Positions 41,099-51,273 of a stretch of 64,000 nt of DNA are shown here, one piece after another (the first letter of the stretch is position 1; every line of letters begins with the position of its first letter). Under the pieces are notes generated by a model, which was not told where the DNA came from, did no database searches, and worked only from the letters and a program-made list of their open reading frames with translations. Made by a program: the position numbers and the translations under genes. The stretch is from Leishmania infantum JPCM5 (Eukaryota > Euglenozoa > Kinetoplastea > Trypanosomatida > Trypanosomatidae). The stretch is from assembly GCF_000002875.2 (NCBI RefSeq), contig NC_009415.2, positions 258,001 through 322,000 on the forward strand. Direction: 5' to 3'.

Positions 41099-42988
41099 TC
41101 ACACAATCCGTCCCATCATGGCCTCTACAAACAAAAACAGCTTTACAACCAGATATACAGCGTACACAGTAGCCATCAGGATGATGCAGGTGAAGCACAC
41201 GAGGGGAACAAGGGCTTTCTCGACCTCAACCCACAGATATGCGTAGCAGCTGGTGTTTGTCACCGGCATGTTGGAGCACAGCGAGCACAGGTTTGGATCG
41301 ACTCTGTCGGACCCACACGCGTCCGAGAAACCCGTACATGTATGCTGCTGGTAGAAGGCGCAGAGCTGGTCCCTCTGATGCACAAGCATGAGGTCGTACA
41401 TTGCCTGGTTCGTCATTTTCCAGAGCACAACGAGCAGCGTCATCATACAGCATCCAATAGCCGCCAGAGTGAATGCGATGCGCACACCAAGTCGAAAGTG
41501 GTCGACCAGTAGGGGAATGTGACCCTGGCTGGCGTGCAACATGATCGCCACGCCAGCGGTGGGCCACACCACAACAGAGGCGACGAAAGAGAACATGAAC
41601 TTGCTCACGAAGCTAACAATAAGGGCGTCGCTAGTGATGCTAAGAACCACGCCAAGGTAGACGGCGAAGAGCAAACTAAACACAAGCGTGACGATACCCG
41701 AAAAGAAGGATCTCTGCGGAATTTTCGTGAGATAGAGAATGCCCGTACTGGAGAAGAGGCCGGCAGGCGCGCGATAACGCTGCAACTGCCGCTCCTCGCG
41801 GGCGCGTTTTCGCTCCTTCTCCGACTTGATGGCGCGGTCGGCCTTGACGAGAGCGGTAAGCTCCTCATGCACCAGCCGATTCACCAGCTCACGGTCCACA
41901 TCCGGCCATGCACACCGGACAGACAGGAATGCATAGAGCGGCACCTGGCGCGGGTTGTTGCCCTCGCTCGTGTGCACCAGGTAGCGCCGCACAAACATGC
42001 GCAGGCACTGCATGTCATCAATGTGCTTCGCCGGGTCCTGGAAGAGCGAGTAGAAGATGGCATTCGGGTCGCGACCGAATTCGACGTCCTGGATGTTCTT
42101 GCGCAAGAAGGTGACGTACGGGATCGGCCCGATGGATCCGCTGAAGCGCCGAAAGTGCCTGTACCGTGCAGCGCCTCCTGCTTCCGGCTGCTCCTGGTTC
42201 TCTTCGAGTGATGCATACGGCGCCCGAAGCTGCTCCTTGTCCCGCTGCGTCGAGATGGCAGTGGCCAGCTCCGTCTCTGTCGTCAGTGGAGCTGAATGGG
42301 CTAAGCTACCGGAAGCGTACAAGTCGATGAGTTGTCCAGCGCCGCGTGCTCTAGTGAGACTCCCATCCTCGGCAGCAGCCACTTCGTCTTCATTGGCTCG
42401 GCTGTAGGAGCGAAGTTCACCATCAGGTAGAGATGAAGGAGGGCGATTGTTCGCGCTCATCGACACCTCGTTGAATTCGCGACCTCGATTGTTACCGATA
42501 CTGCTGCCGGTATTTACAGGGACGGCTAGACCGTTTGCCAAGCGCTGCTCCCGCGACTTGTACGCCTTGAAGTCGGCAGGCGTATACCGGTCGACGTGCA
42601 TCAAGGTCGCAGTGCTCGCCGTGACAGTAGATACAAGCCCGATATAGTAGTAGGAAGTGGCCGCTGCGCCATTGAGAGTCTGTTTCACGAGGAAGGTCAC
42701 ACAGCGACCAATCAGCTTGAGCTCTGGAGATACCATCACCGGGAGATTCTCGATGGGGCGGTCTTCACAAAGAACAATACGGGGCACCAGATCTTCGGTA
42801 GATGCGGTTGGATCATAGGTGGGGCTTCTGCTAGGCCGCTCACGGCCGATCCGATGATCCAGGTCTTCTTCAAGGCCCATGTCCTGCCTGCTTGCTGGCT
42901 CCCGACGGGCCCGTTCCCGTTGAGCGTCATCGTGAAAACCATTAATGCTCGTCGGTTCACGGCCTCCAAAAGCGGGATGCTCCTCCAT
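41099..42988 (-). CDS. Multi-pass membrane protein 2, paralogue, 629 aa
   Basis: The frame is open further upstream, but the codon at 43057 is GTG and no ATG occurs before a TAG, so I place the start at the ATG at 42988 (MEEHPAFGGREPTS), which aligns with NEDHLAFTNPSMAS of paralogue 1. Layout is the same: LGRCV-type segment (PELKLIGRCVTFLVKQTLNG), a variable acidic region unrelated to that of gene 1, the shared core (~278-425), then about five membrane helices and a Cys-rich loop (QQHTCTGFSDACGSD, NLCSLCSNM). Outside the core the two proteins share perhaps a third to a half of residues. Same unknown function as gene 1; the conserved core suggests a common cytosolic partner or fold. Confidence 0.83.
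   Translation of the reverse strand: MEEHPAFGGREPTSINGFHDDAQRERARREPASRQDMGLEEDLDHRIGRERPSRSPTYDPTASTEDLVPRIVLCEDRPIENLPVMVSPELKLIGRCVTFLVKQTLNGAAATSYYYIGLVSTVTASTATLMHVDRYTPADFKAYKSREQRLANGLAVPVNTGSSIGNNRGREFNEVSMSANNRPPSSLPDGELRSYSRANEDEVAAAEDGSLTRARGAGQLIDLYASGSLAHSAPLTTETELATAISTQRDKEQLRAPYASLEENQEQPEAGGAARYRHFRRFSGSIGPIPYVTFLRKNIQDVEFGRDPNAIFYSLFQDPAKHIDDMQCLRMFVRRYLVHTSEGNNPRQVPLYAFLSVRCAWPDVDRELVNRLVHEELTALVKADRAIKSEKERKRAREERQLQRYRAPAGLFSSTGILYLTKIPQRSFFSGIVTLVFSLLFAVYLGVVLSITSDALIVSFVSKFMFSFVASVVVWPTAGVAIMLHASQGHIPLLVDHFRLGVRIAFTLAAIGCCMMTLLVVLWKMTNQAMYDLMLVHQRDQLCAFYQQHTCTGFSDACGSDRVDPNLCSLCSNMPVTNTSCYAYLWVEVEKALVPLVCFTCIILMATVYAVYLVVKLFLFVEAMMGRIV
41714..42155. repeat. 442-bp near-identical core, copy in paralogue 2
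   Basis: Partner of 38430-38871. See that entry for the edges and the single visible difference. Confidence 0.9.
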
Positions 42989-44512
42989 GAGGATCGATGA
43001 TGACGCTTGGAGTTGGTTGGAGCGTGATCCTTCCGTGCTGTCGTCCAAAGACGTCACCTCATCAGGAGGGGCAGGAGCGGGTCGGTGATGAGTCGGCGGA
43101 GAAAAAGAATAGCAAATGCGTGGCTAGCGCTTAGTAGCAAGACTGAACACTGAAGGGAAAGGGTAGGCGTGAGAGCGTTAAGCCAGTGCGGAGGCGATGA
43201 GGTAGCGCAACAAGGCGCAGCATGCAGTGAAACGCACATGAATTTCACAAAGGAGGGGATACATCGGTGCGCCAGATCTCACTGGCGCGCGAGCAGTCTC
43301 TGCAGCGGTGCGTCCTTGTGCCTTCCCATAAGCAGGGGCAGTGGTAAGGACGCAGAATGGGCACCGCTCATCTCCAACAGACCCGGCGAGCTCAGGGCGC
43401 CATTAATGCGCCAACATCGGCGCAGGTGTGCTGCCCCACCCCGTGCGTTCAAAGATAAGAGGCACGCAGTTTGCACAGCCGGCCACCCGGCTGGTGAGCG
43501 TGAAAACGAAGCTGTGCGAGCAGAAGTTCACCATGCTATCAGAAACGCAACCAACCGATGCCAGGCACGAGGGAAAGGAAACACGCACGGCTGCCGCGCG
43601 AAGCGCGCCTGCTGCCGAAAAGCATAAACGGCCGCGCCATAAAGGCGGAGAAGAAAATACGTGAGAAGTAGAATGACGGCAAAAGGGAAGCAGAGAGAAA
43701 GACCAGATAAAGCTGCAGGGAGTGGAGTTTCTGCACAGGTGTCGGCGGCGCACGTAGCACCCGCAGTGTCGGGGGGCCGTAGAATGGAGAAGAGGAGAGT
43801 CGACGCTGCCTACCGCTGCACATTGCTCCCGCAACGTCTAGAATTGCGTTGGAAAACAATAAGGAAATATAAAGATCACAATCGAGTTGCTACGATGTCT
43901 TCACGTGAAAAGGATAAAGGGTGCGGCGGTTGTGTGTGTGTGGGGGGGGGGAGTCGTTAGTGATAAGGACATGAAAAGCGAGAAGAGAGGAGGGGCGTAG
44001 CAACGCATGCCCACCAGAGAAGACAGACACACGAGGAACCACCTCCGCATCGGTCTGCACTGCCGTGGCTACGAAGACGGGCAAAAGGGTACAGCGCAGC
44101 ACGCACCCTTTCCTCGAACCGCAACACGACGAAAACAGCGAAAAGAGCACCACGAGGTCCTCTCACATACTCTCTACGCAAATCACATCTGAGGAGAGAC
44201 CAATGCCTCGCTTGCGACTCACCTCGCCGGTGCGCACATGAGCGATGACGTTGGGGGCCTGCTTGTCCTTCCTCTCTCTCTCTCTCGTGTGTGCGTCGCG
44301 CAGGCATCATTCATCTCAAGACAACGACCACCTCGAGGCGAGAAGTAGGATGATCGAAGAGACGCGAAGATTCAAATAAGCAGCCATCCCGGCGCGGCCT
44401 GCTGCACCACATAGGTGGTGCATATTCACGGACAAAATCTACGCGAACCGCGTCGCCCCCGGAATGTCAGCTTCCCAAAGCGAATCGGGCAGCCACAGCC
44501 AATGGAACAGGC
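42989..44512. other. Intergenic upstream of paralogue 2
   Basis: No gene recognised. G-rich run near 43,945 and an AG/CT tract near 44,275-44,290. Frames on both strands have noise-like composition. Confidence 0.45.
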
Positions 44513-45300
44513 CTACACCCGATCTGCGCTTTTCCTCTTGCGTCTTGCTCGACCCCTGCCTGCACCTGCAAAAACGGAAAGCCTGCCTCCCTCACACAAG
44601 ACAACAACAGTGACAAAAGTCTCATCCACGTCCTTTAGCGCCAACACATCAGCGAGAGGGCCAATCCAATTCACCAATGTGGCCAATGACCGACTCCGAT
44701 ATCCACCACCGCTTTCACAGGGAGAAACACGATGTCGAAAACAAGCCATCCGAAAGCGACCACAGGCACAGGTAGAGTGACCATCACCAGCGCAGCGCAG
44801 TTCCAGATAGGCTCTTAGCACTCCGTCGAGTACAGAGTAAACGCAGTGCAAGAGTCGTAGAGCACACCGACAGAGGCGTTCCTAGAGCTCGTGAGGAGTC
44901 TGGGGACTTCGGACATTCGATAGAGAACAGAGATCCTTCTACGAAACCATGCCCGTGAAGGATCGCGCACCGGTGCCCCGGAGGCGCGCTGCAGTTACCC
45001 CTGCAACGACGATCATGCACGCAGCAGCGTCAGCAATGTCGATGGTACATATCATCAGCTCCTCAACATGGTCCGGAGGGCAACTCGCGTGGACACGCAC
45101 CGCAGAACAACGCACACAGCCGCCGCCACTCCACAGCACAGTAAAGAGGATGCAGTCACCCATCTGTTTTACCGAGTGCCGGTCACGAGCTGGTTTCCAA
45201 CTACGTCAAGCATCACCTCCAGATCAACAGCAAAGACACCACTGACAGAAAAAAAGCAGACAAAAACAGCAGGTGTCGCCTCATAACCGTTTGGCAACTG
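44513..45300 (-). pseudogene. Decayed coding region next to the membrane-protein fragment, family unknown
   Basis: Read on the minus strand with frame changes, this region gives GVFAVDLEVMLDVVGNQLVT, then from an ATG at 45163 MGDCILFTVLWSGGGCVRCS and DHVEELMICTIDIADAAACM, then in a second frame GHGFVEGSLFSIECPKSP, and in a third SLATLVNWIGPLADVLALKD followed by ETFVTVVVLCEGGRLSVFAG down to 44,513. Runs of this quality in successive frames suggest a gene broken by at least three frameshifts. I do not recognise the family. It abuts the broken third membrane-protein copy but shows no similarity to the intact paralogues. Confidence 0.4.
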
Positions 45301-45318
45301 CACCGGATAAAATGGGCG

Positions 45319-46086
45319 CTAGTACTCCCTCTGGAGAGGACAAGTCCACTGCGACATCGCCACAGGTTCCTCGCGGGCGCGTTTTCGCTCCTTCTCCGAC
45401 TTGATGGCGCGGTCGGCCTTGACGAGAGCGGTAAGCTCCTCATGCACCAGCCGATTCACCAGCTCACGGTCCACATCCGGCCATGCACACCGGACAGACA
45501 GGAATGCATAGAGCGGCACCTGGCGCGGGTTGTTGCCCTCGCTCGTGTGCACCAGGTAGCGCCGCACAAACATGCGCAGGCACTGCATGTCGTCAATGTG
45601 CTTCGCCGGGTCCTGGAAGAGCGAGTAGAAGATGGCATTCGGGTCGCGACCGAATTCGACGTCCTGGATGTTCTTGCGCAAGAAGGTCACGTACGGGATC
45701 GGCCCGATGGATCCGCTGAAGCGCCGAAAGGCCCTGACTCGCAAACCACGGTTCACCGCACCGGCACCACCGGCGCCCTCCTCCAACAGAAGCCGGGCGG
45801 CCCCCAACACACACTCCCTCCCATCCCCGTCGCGCACTTCGGCAGTTTCTAGCTCCGCCACGGTTTTCAGCGGCACCGCGGGGGCCAAGCTGCCGGCGGC
45901 ATCCGCCGCACACAGCACACACGAATCCGCTGTGATGGAAAGCGCCCTTTCATCGTCAGCACCCGCTTCGCCCTCCTTAGAGTTTGGGTGCACCGGCAGC
46001 CCGTCAAAGACAGATGGGCCAGACTGCGTCGCTGAGGCTTCAATGCCGGCCGCTGAAGCGAAAATCCCAGCACCGTTGCTTCGCAT
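45319..46086 (-). pseudogene. Internal fragment of membrane-protein gene 1
   Basis: A 255-codon frame from an ATG at 46086. Its residues from about 16 to 240 are nearly identical to residues ~193-417 of membrane protein 1, including the variable Glu/Ala-rich region and part of the core. The first ~15 residues and the last 15 (after KRAREE) are unrelated, and the whole membrane-spanning half is missing. It could still be transcribed as part of the polycistron and yield a soluble 28-kDa product, but the truncation at both ends makes a duplication relic more likely. Confidence 0.85.
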
Positions 46087-46384
46087 GCAGCGAGAGAAGC
46101 TGAAAGCAAGGTAGGGGAGGCGCGCAGTCTCTTCAAGCTCTGCCTATGAGTGTATGGGTGACCCAAAGCAGCGCGGCCGCTCGTGACGCGATGCCTGTCT
46201 GTGGCGCACCATCTGTGCAGAGCTCGTAAGGAGCCCCACGATGCCGGACAGTTGTTGCTTGTATGCTGCTAGCTATTCCCCGTCCGGAGAGTCCGGATGC
46301 AGCCTGCTAGCGAGGGGATAGGCTGAAGTACACGCAACCGCTGCGCATAAGAGTGGTGTGTGTGTGTGTGTGTGTGTGTGCAGT
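46087..46384. other. Spacer with GT microsatellite
   Basis: No coding signal. Holds the GT repeat at 46,356-46,380, which abuts the 3' end of the retroposon relic. Confidence 0.5.
46356..46380. repeat. GT microsatellite at the end of the retroposon relic
   Basis: About twelve GT units (CA in the sense direction of the retroposon relic). Confidence 0.9.
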
Positions 46385-47640
46385 AATCCGAAGGGATCGA
46401 TGTCTGGCATGCCCGTGTACGAGCCGCCACAGCGTTTTGACAACAGTGCCATCCGGCGGGTACGTACCCTGCACAAAATGCGCAGGGCAGCCTCCTCGCG
46501 TGATCTCGGAGAGAAAGAGAGAGAGCAGCGGGTAAGGCGCAGGTGTACCATGGATGTGTGGGGCCGGAGATCGGCCTCTATGAGTGGGCTCCGTTGCCTG
46601 CGTGCTGTGCAGTACCCACCGTGACTGTGGCTGCTGTCGCACGAAAGCGCTGGCGGGCCTTTGCGCAGCACTTACATGATTCCACCACGCTGCGGCGCCG
46701 TAGAGCTGCTGTTAGCCAGCCACTGCCATGCGCAAGCAGCGGGGAAGATCCTTGGAGAGGCCGCTCTCGTGACTGCGCACTGCCCTCTGCCTGGCAAGTT
46801 GGGCCCTGCATACGTTTCGTGGATAACCTATGCAGCATGCCAGCAAGCGGCGCATGGGCTGAAAGTCCACGCCGAGAAGGCGAAGGTGGCGACCCTCTAC
46901 CGTGTACGTGCTTGCAACGGAGGGCTGTAGCTGGCTGCGGTGCCACGCAGCAAAGAGCGTGTACGTCCAGAGACGCTCGGCCCTACGCAGTGCTCCAGTG
47001 CCCAGCGCACCACCCTCGAGAGGGCGAATTGCAGTCTGGCCTGCATGACATCTCTGCCTGCGTAGGGCGTGAGTAACGCGAGGCCATCAGTGGAGGAGGC
47101 GTGGTGCAGTCCGGGTATTCTGTTGAGCTCCACACTCAGCGAGCTCACTGCACTGATGGGGAAAAGAGGACCGAGGGCTAATCCTTGTGGAGGTCCGCAC
47201 GCACGCCTGGCCATCGTCGATCCCCTCTTTCCGAAGCGAGCACAGACACGACGCTCGTCCAGGAGGTTTATGATCCAGCGAGTAAGGTACGGGCCTACAT
47301 TGAACCTGCTCAGCGCCGCGATAGTAACGCCACGGTATGCCCGGTCGGCCGCACGACCGTTGAGGATGAAAGCCAGACTGCTGTGGTTTGGGCCTGCCTT
47401 CTACATGATCGCGCAGTCGTTGAGACATCGTTCGTCCGAGTAACTTGCGCAGGTTCGCTCGCCACCATCACAGGAGCGGCAGGACGCGGGACAATCATCG
47501 GGCACGTGCAGCCTCAGGAGGGGCGCGATGAGACCTCCTTTATCCACGTAGCAGCGAAGCTCTTCTTGTCGATATTCAGCGGCCCTCTCCTGTACCACAT
47601 AGGGAAGATGTGGAAACTTTCGCAGTGAATCGGGTCGAGG
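46385..47640 (-). mobile_element. Degenerate ingi/L1Tc-type retroposon (DIRE) with reverse-transcriptase remains
   Basis: Minus-strand translations in shifting frames recover the order of motifs of a non-LTR reverse transcriptase of the ingi/L1Tc clade. From upstream: QQSGFHPQRS (usual form QSGFRPGRS); TTAVWLSSSTVVRP (usual TTAVFIDFARAFD); ALSRFNVGPYLTRWIINLLD; ACGPPQGLALGPLF (usual GVPQGSVLGPLLF); NRIPGLHHASSTDGLALLTP (usual YADD box, catalytic Asp pair lost); LQFALSRVVRWALEHC; and farther on LYGAAAWWNHVSAA. Frameshifts near 47,310 and several stops kill the product. Leishmania carries many such dead elements, from which SIDERs derive. The endonuclease and 5' end were not found. Confidence 0.85.
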
Positions 47641-48796
47641 CCCGCGGCGGAGCGGGTGGATGGTCGGGTGGGAGGGGAGTGTGCGGGAGACACGACCGCG
47701 AACCGCACAACGAAAAAGGAAAGCCACAGGAGAGATGATAGACGACGACAGCGTCGCCGTGGACGAGCAAGTAAAGGCAGATGGGGAAGACACGAAATCA
47801 ATGCAGTGCTGCAAGTGAGCACGCCCCGCGGAGAAGACGGAGCGTCGAGGAGACGAGGAGGAGACGCGAAGGCAAGGGTGACGTCCCTAGACACTTCTTG
47901 GCCTCGGGAGCGGCACAAAAGCAGTCGCTCGCAGACGCGGAAGTCGGAGAAGGCTGCGCGCGAAAAAAAAACGAAAATCGAAGCGAGACGGCATCCAGCA
48001 AGAAGGGTGCACACGTAGTGTGCTACAGAGTGAGGAAGGGCGAGGATCGAGGGCCGCGGCACAGCAGGAGAATAGCCATGTGCCTGACTACCGAGGGTCG
48101 CGTGCATGCGCAAGGTTTTCAGAGGTGACGACAGAGGAGGAAGGGGCACAGAGAAAAATGCGAGGGAGGCTCAAGAGTAGTGCTTGAGAGAGTGGCGCAT
48201 GAGAAGCCGGGCTTTCGCGCAGCCGGCCGCTTCGTAAAGGATATACATTGCTGGAGACGGTCGTCCCGGCGTGGCGGATAACCGGTCACACATGAGGAAG
48301 CCGCGCTACCGCCGCGGAGGCCGTGCAGTGCGAGCAATTTGATCTTCGCTGTTCCGCGGCGCTCAGTTTTCTCTGCCTCTTTTTCCATAGTGGCGCGGCT
48401 TCCACGCCTCGTGACTGAAGATTTTGCTATGTGTATGTGCGTCGCGGGCTGCGCACCACGGAGGAGGACTGCCTGAAGAAGACTTCAGGATAACAAAAAC
48501 CCAACAGCCGAGCGAACGCTTATAGAGGGAAAGGACGAGACACGAAGCTGATTACTGGCTGGGACTCGTGTAAAAGCCCTCATCACGACACTCGCCACTG
48601 CCCCACAGTAGCGAAGAGCACCAAGAGGAGCGAAAAAGAACCGAGAAAAGAAAGATGTGAAGGAATACATCTAGGAGTGACCCCCACGTGCGCTCACAGG
48701 ATGTTCTGCCAAGGCGGTGCATCGGCAAGTGCGGGAAGTGACCAAAACCAATAAGGCTGCCCACCCATGAGGCTCTTTGACAGGAGGTTGCAGAGG
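47641..48796. other. Intergenic downstream of the intact lipase
   Basis: No gene recognised. Minus-strand frames (47514-48149) end inside the retroposon relic and look like noise. Probably the lipase 3' untranslated region plus spacer. Confidence 0.45.
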
Positions 48797-49723
48797 TTAC
48801 AGGTACAGCATGGCATCCCCAGCGGCGCCACCTGAGATACGCTCCCCAAAGTAGAAGAAGTGGTCCCGCATATCCACCTTGGATGCTTGCACGATGCATG
48901 TCGGGTCGTCGCCATCGGCGCTGTCCTCGCACACGCGGCAGTTTGTGCCCGCAGCAGCGGCGCAGTAAACCTCATAGGGGACGTGCTGAAAGTCCGCACT
49001 GCCGCTGGAGGGCATCCGGGGCACGGGATCATGTCGACTTGTGATGCGGAAATGGGAACCCCGCGAGAGCATGCCAGCTGCCCACACCGCAAATGCTCGG
49101 TTGCCCACGCGAGGCATGCCAAACGTGTAGAGCGACACAATCGGCCGTGACACAAAGAACATGCGATTCACATGCGCCTGCACGTCTACCGCCGCCAGCA
49201 GCGCCACTGCCGCGCCAACGGAGTGGCCCGTCACCAGAACATTGTAACCGGGATGCATCGTCAAGTCACGCACGACAGCAGCGCGGACGGTGCGGCGGAC
49301 GGCCAAGTAGCTTCTTTGGAAGCCGGTGTGCACCCGACACTCAAGGCCGCAGCCGGATGTGATGTCGTACAGGACGGGCTCCGCGGGCCGGCGCATAAGC
49401 TTTTCCTGCTGCGTCGCAGAGCCACGAAGCGCCACGACCACTTGCGCGCTGCCGTCGTCGACACCCACGTAGGCAAGCAGACTGTGCGCGTCGTCGCCCT
49501 TCACAATCGATGTCACCTTGAACGACGGGTTTGCGTTGCAGCTGCCTCCGCACTTCCAACTCTCTATGGCATCGATGTCAGCGTACGTCACGTTTGCGTA
49601 CTGCAGGGACCGTCTCGCGTCGGTTTGCGAGTACTCTCGCGACAGGACTACGGCTCGTGCGCTCCCGCACAGGAGAAGCAGAGCCGCCACGACGACGATG
49701 CGGCTGCAAGATGAGTGCGGCAT
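48797..49723 (-). CDS. Secreted class 3 lipase, 308 aa
   Basis: ATG start followed by a signal peptide (residues ~8-24, VVVAALLLLCGSARA). The alpha/beta-hydrolase core shows the class 3 lipase layout: VVVALRGS oxyanion-region strand, HTGFQRSYL, the nucleophile elbow GHSVGAA with Ser168 (family norm GHSLGGA), YTFGMPRVGN, Asp232 in SRHDPVPRMP and His288 in MRDHFFYFG. All three catalytic residues are therefore present. Cys residues near the ends (CGGSC, CRVCED) suggest disulphides. Expected action: hydrolysis of acyl ester bonds in lipids outside the cell or in the secretory/lysosomal path. No GPI-type tail is seen. A frameshifted paralogue lies next upstream. The elbow substitutions (Val, Ala) are conservative and should not abolish activity. 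Confidence 0.92.
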   Translation of the reverse strand: MPHSSCSRIVVVAALLLLCGSARAVVLSREYSQTDARRSLQYANVTYADIDAIESWKCGGSCNANPSFKVTSIVKGDDAHSLLAYVGVDDGSAQVVVALRGSATQQEKLMRRPAEPVLYDITSGCGLECRVHTGFQRSYLAVRRTVRAAVVRDLTMHPGYNVLVTGHSVGAAVALLAAVDVQAHVNRMFFVSRPIVSLYTFGMPRVGNRAFAVWAAGMLSRGSHFRITSRHDPVPRMPSSGSADFQHVPYEVYCAAAAGTNCRVCEDSADGDDPTCIVQASKVDMRDHFFYFGERISGGAAGDAMLYL

Positions 49724-51273
49724 GAATCAGCAAACAAAGGACACGGGATGGGAGCGTGGCGGGTTCCAATGCGAACCCTTCACGCGCATGGGCGGGTGCA
49801 AGCAGCCAGAGCAGAGCACGACTGCGTGCGCAGCAGAGCAAAGAAAGAAAGAGATGGAAGAAGAGAAAGAGGGATAGCGAAGAGGCCGAAGGACCGAAGT
49901 GGCAGTCGCCCGCTATCACGGACGGCGATGGCAGAAAGAAAGGCAGGACGCGCAGTGATCACAATGGACCTCTTCTTTGCGCTGGCCATGCATCTCGGGG
50001 CTCAGAGAAATCGAGGTGCTCAGTACGCAAGGCAAGCGCAAAACGCAATCGCACCTCATGAGGCGGCAAGGAGGGCAAGCGTTCGAGTGCGCATCTGCTG
50101 GCCCCCACCCTTGGCTTGAAGCCCTCGACGTCACCATGCATGAGGCATGCATCGATCCTTGCCTTTGCTTCCGAGTGCATGCATGTCTCCGTGATAGAGA
50201 AGGATAGAGAGAGAGAGACGACAGCGTCCACAGCCGCAAGACAAGGGCGTACGCGCCTCTCAAAAAAAAAAGTAGAGAGAAGATACCGGGGTAGCACACG
50301 ACGCGCGCCTGTACGCACTCAACGACGAGCTGAAAAGAGAAGTAGAGCTGCCACCGGAAGGCGGCGGGGGGCGAGGAGCATCGCAAGAGGGGCTGATTCG
50401 GCGCCTGTGGTTCGTCTCGCTTGAAGAACGAAGGAATGAAGATACAGTGAGCCTCGGGCGAAGGCCCTTCGACGCCACCACCACTCTTGCGCGAGGGCGA
50501 CGGCGAGCAGCTCTCTGTGTTAGAGGGAAGGTAAAACAAGCAGCTGCCAATAGAAAAGAGGAACCTCGCGGCCTGTGCACACAGCACCATGCCGGGAGAC
50601 ATTCAGGCGTGGACAGTGCCAGGAAAAGGGCATGTGTGGAAGTGAGTAGAGAGCGAAAAAAAAAGGACAGTGTGCACAGGGAAGCGACCATTGCGAGATT
50701 CGAGGCACTTTTAACGTTTCTCGCTGGCCCCGAAAGTTCAAAATAAAGAAAGCTTCGACGGTGTCTCACAGGCGATGACCACCCAGTCGAACACGCCGAG
50801 GGGGAATGAGACAAAGGAACCCCCCTCCCGCGTGGTGAATTAACGCATCTGCGATGTGGCCTGGGCAGCCGATAGCCGTGCCACAAGAGGCGAATTCTAA
50901 GGCACGTATGTAATTTCATGAAGCATCGCTCGTGCGCGAGGGGGGAGAACGATAAGAAGAGCAAATAGGAAAAGACAAGGTCAAGATTTCCATATAAAAC
51001 AAACATTCACAGAGAGACGTTGCACATGCCAGCGAAGGCGGCGGCGGGGGAGAGAAGGTGAGGCACACACACACGCACATGCACACATGCGAAACACTTT
51101 TATGAACCCACAAAGGAGAGAGAAAAATCAAGAGGGCGAGACAAAGGCTCAACACCGCCGCGGTGAGGCATTCCCGTCAGGGCATCGAATTCGAGGGCTG
51201 AGAAGCAAGAGCTCGACAACGCTAACTCCACTACGTGCACGCTCAGCTTGAACGTCGAAAAGATTACGCTCCC
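49724..51273. other. Intergenic between the two lipase genes
   Basis: No gene recognised. AG- and A-rich plus-strand tracts (49,840-49,870; 50,190-50,280; 50,650-50,665) are pyrimidine-rich in the sense direction and probably serve splicing of the downstream lipase. Confidence 0.5.
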
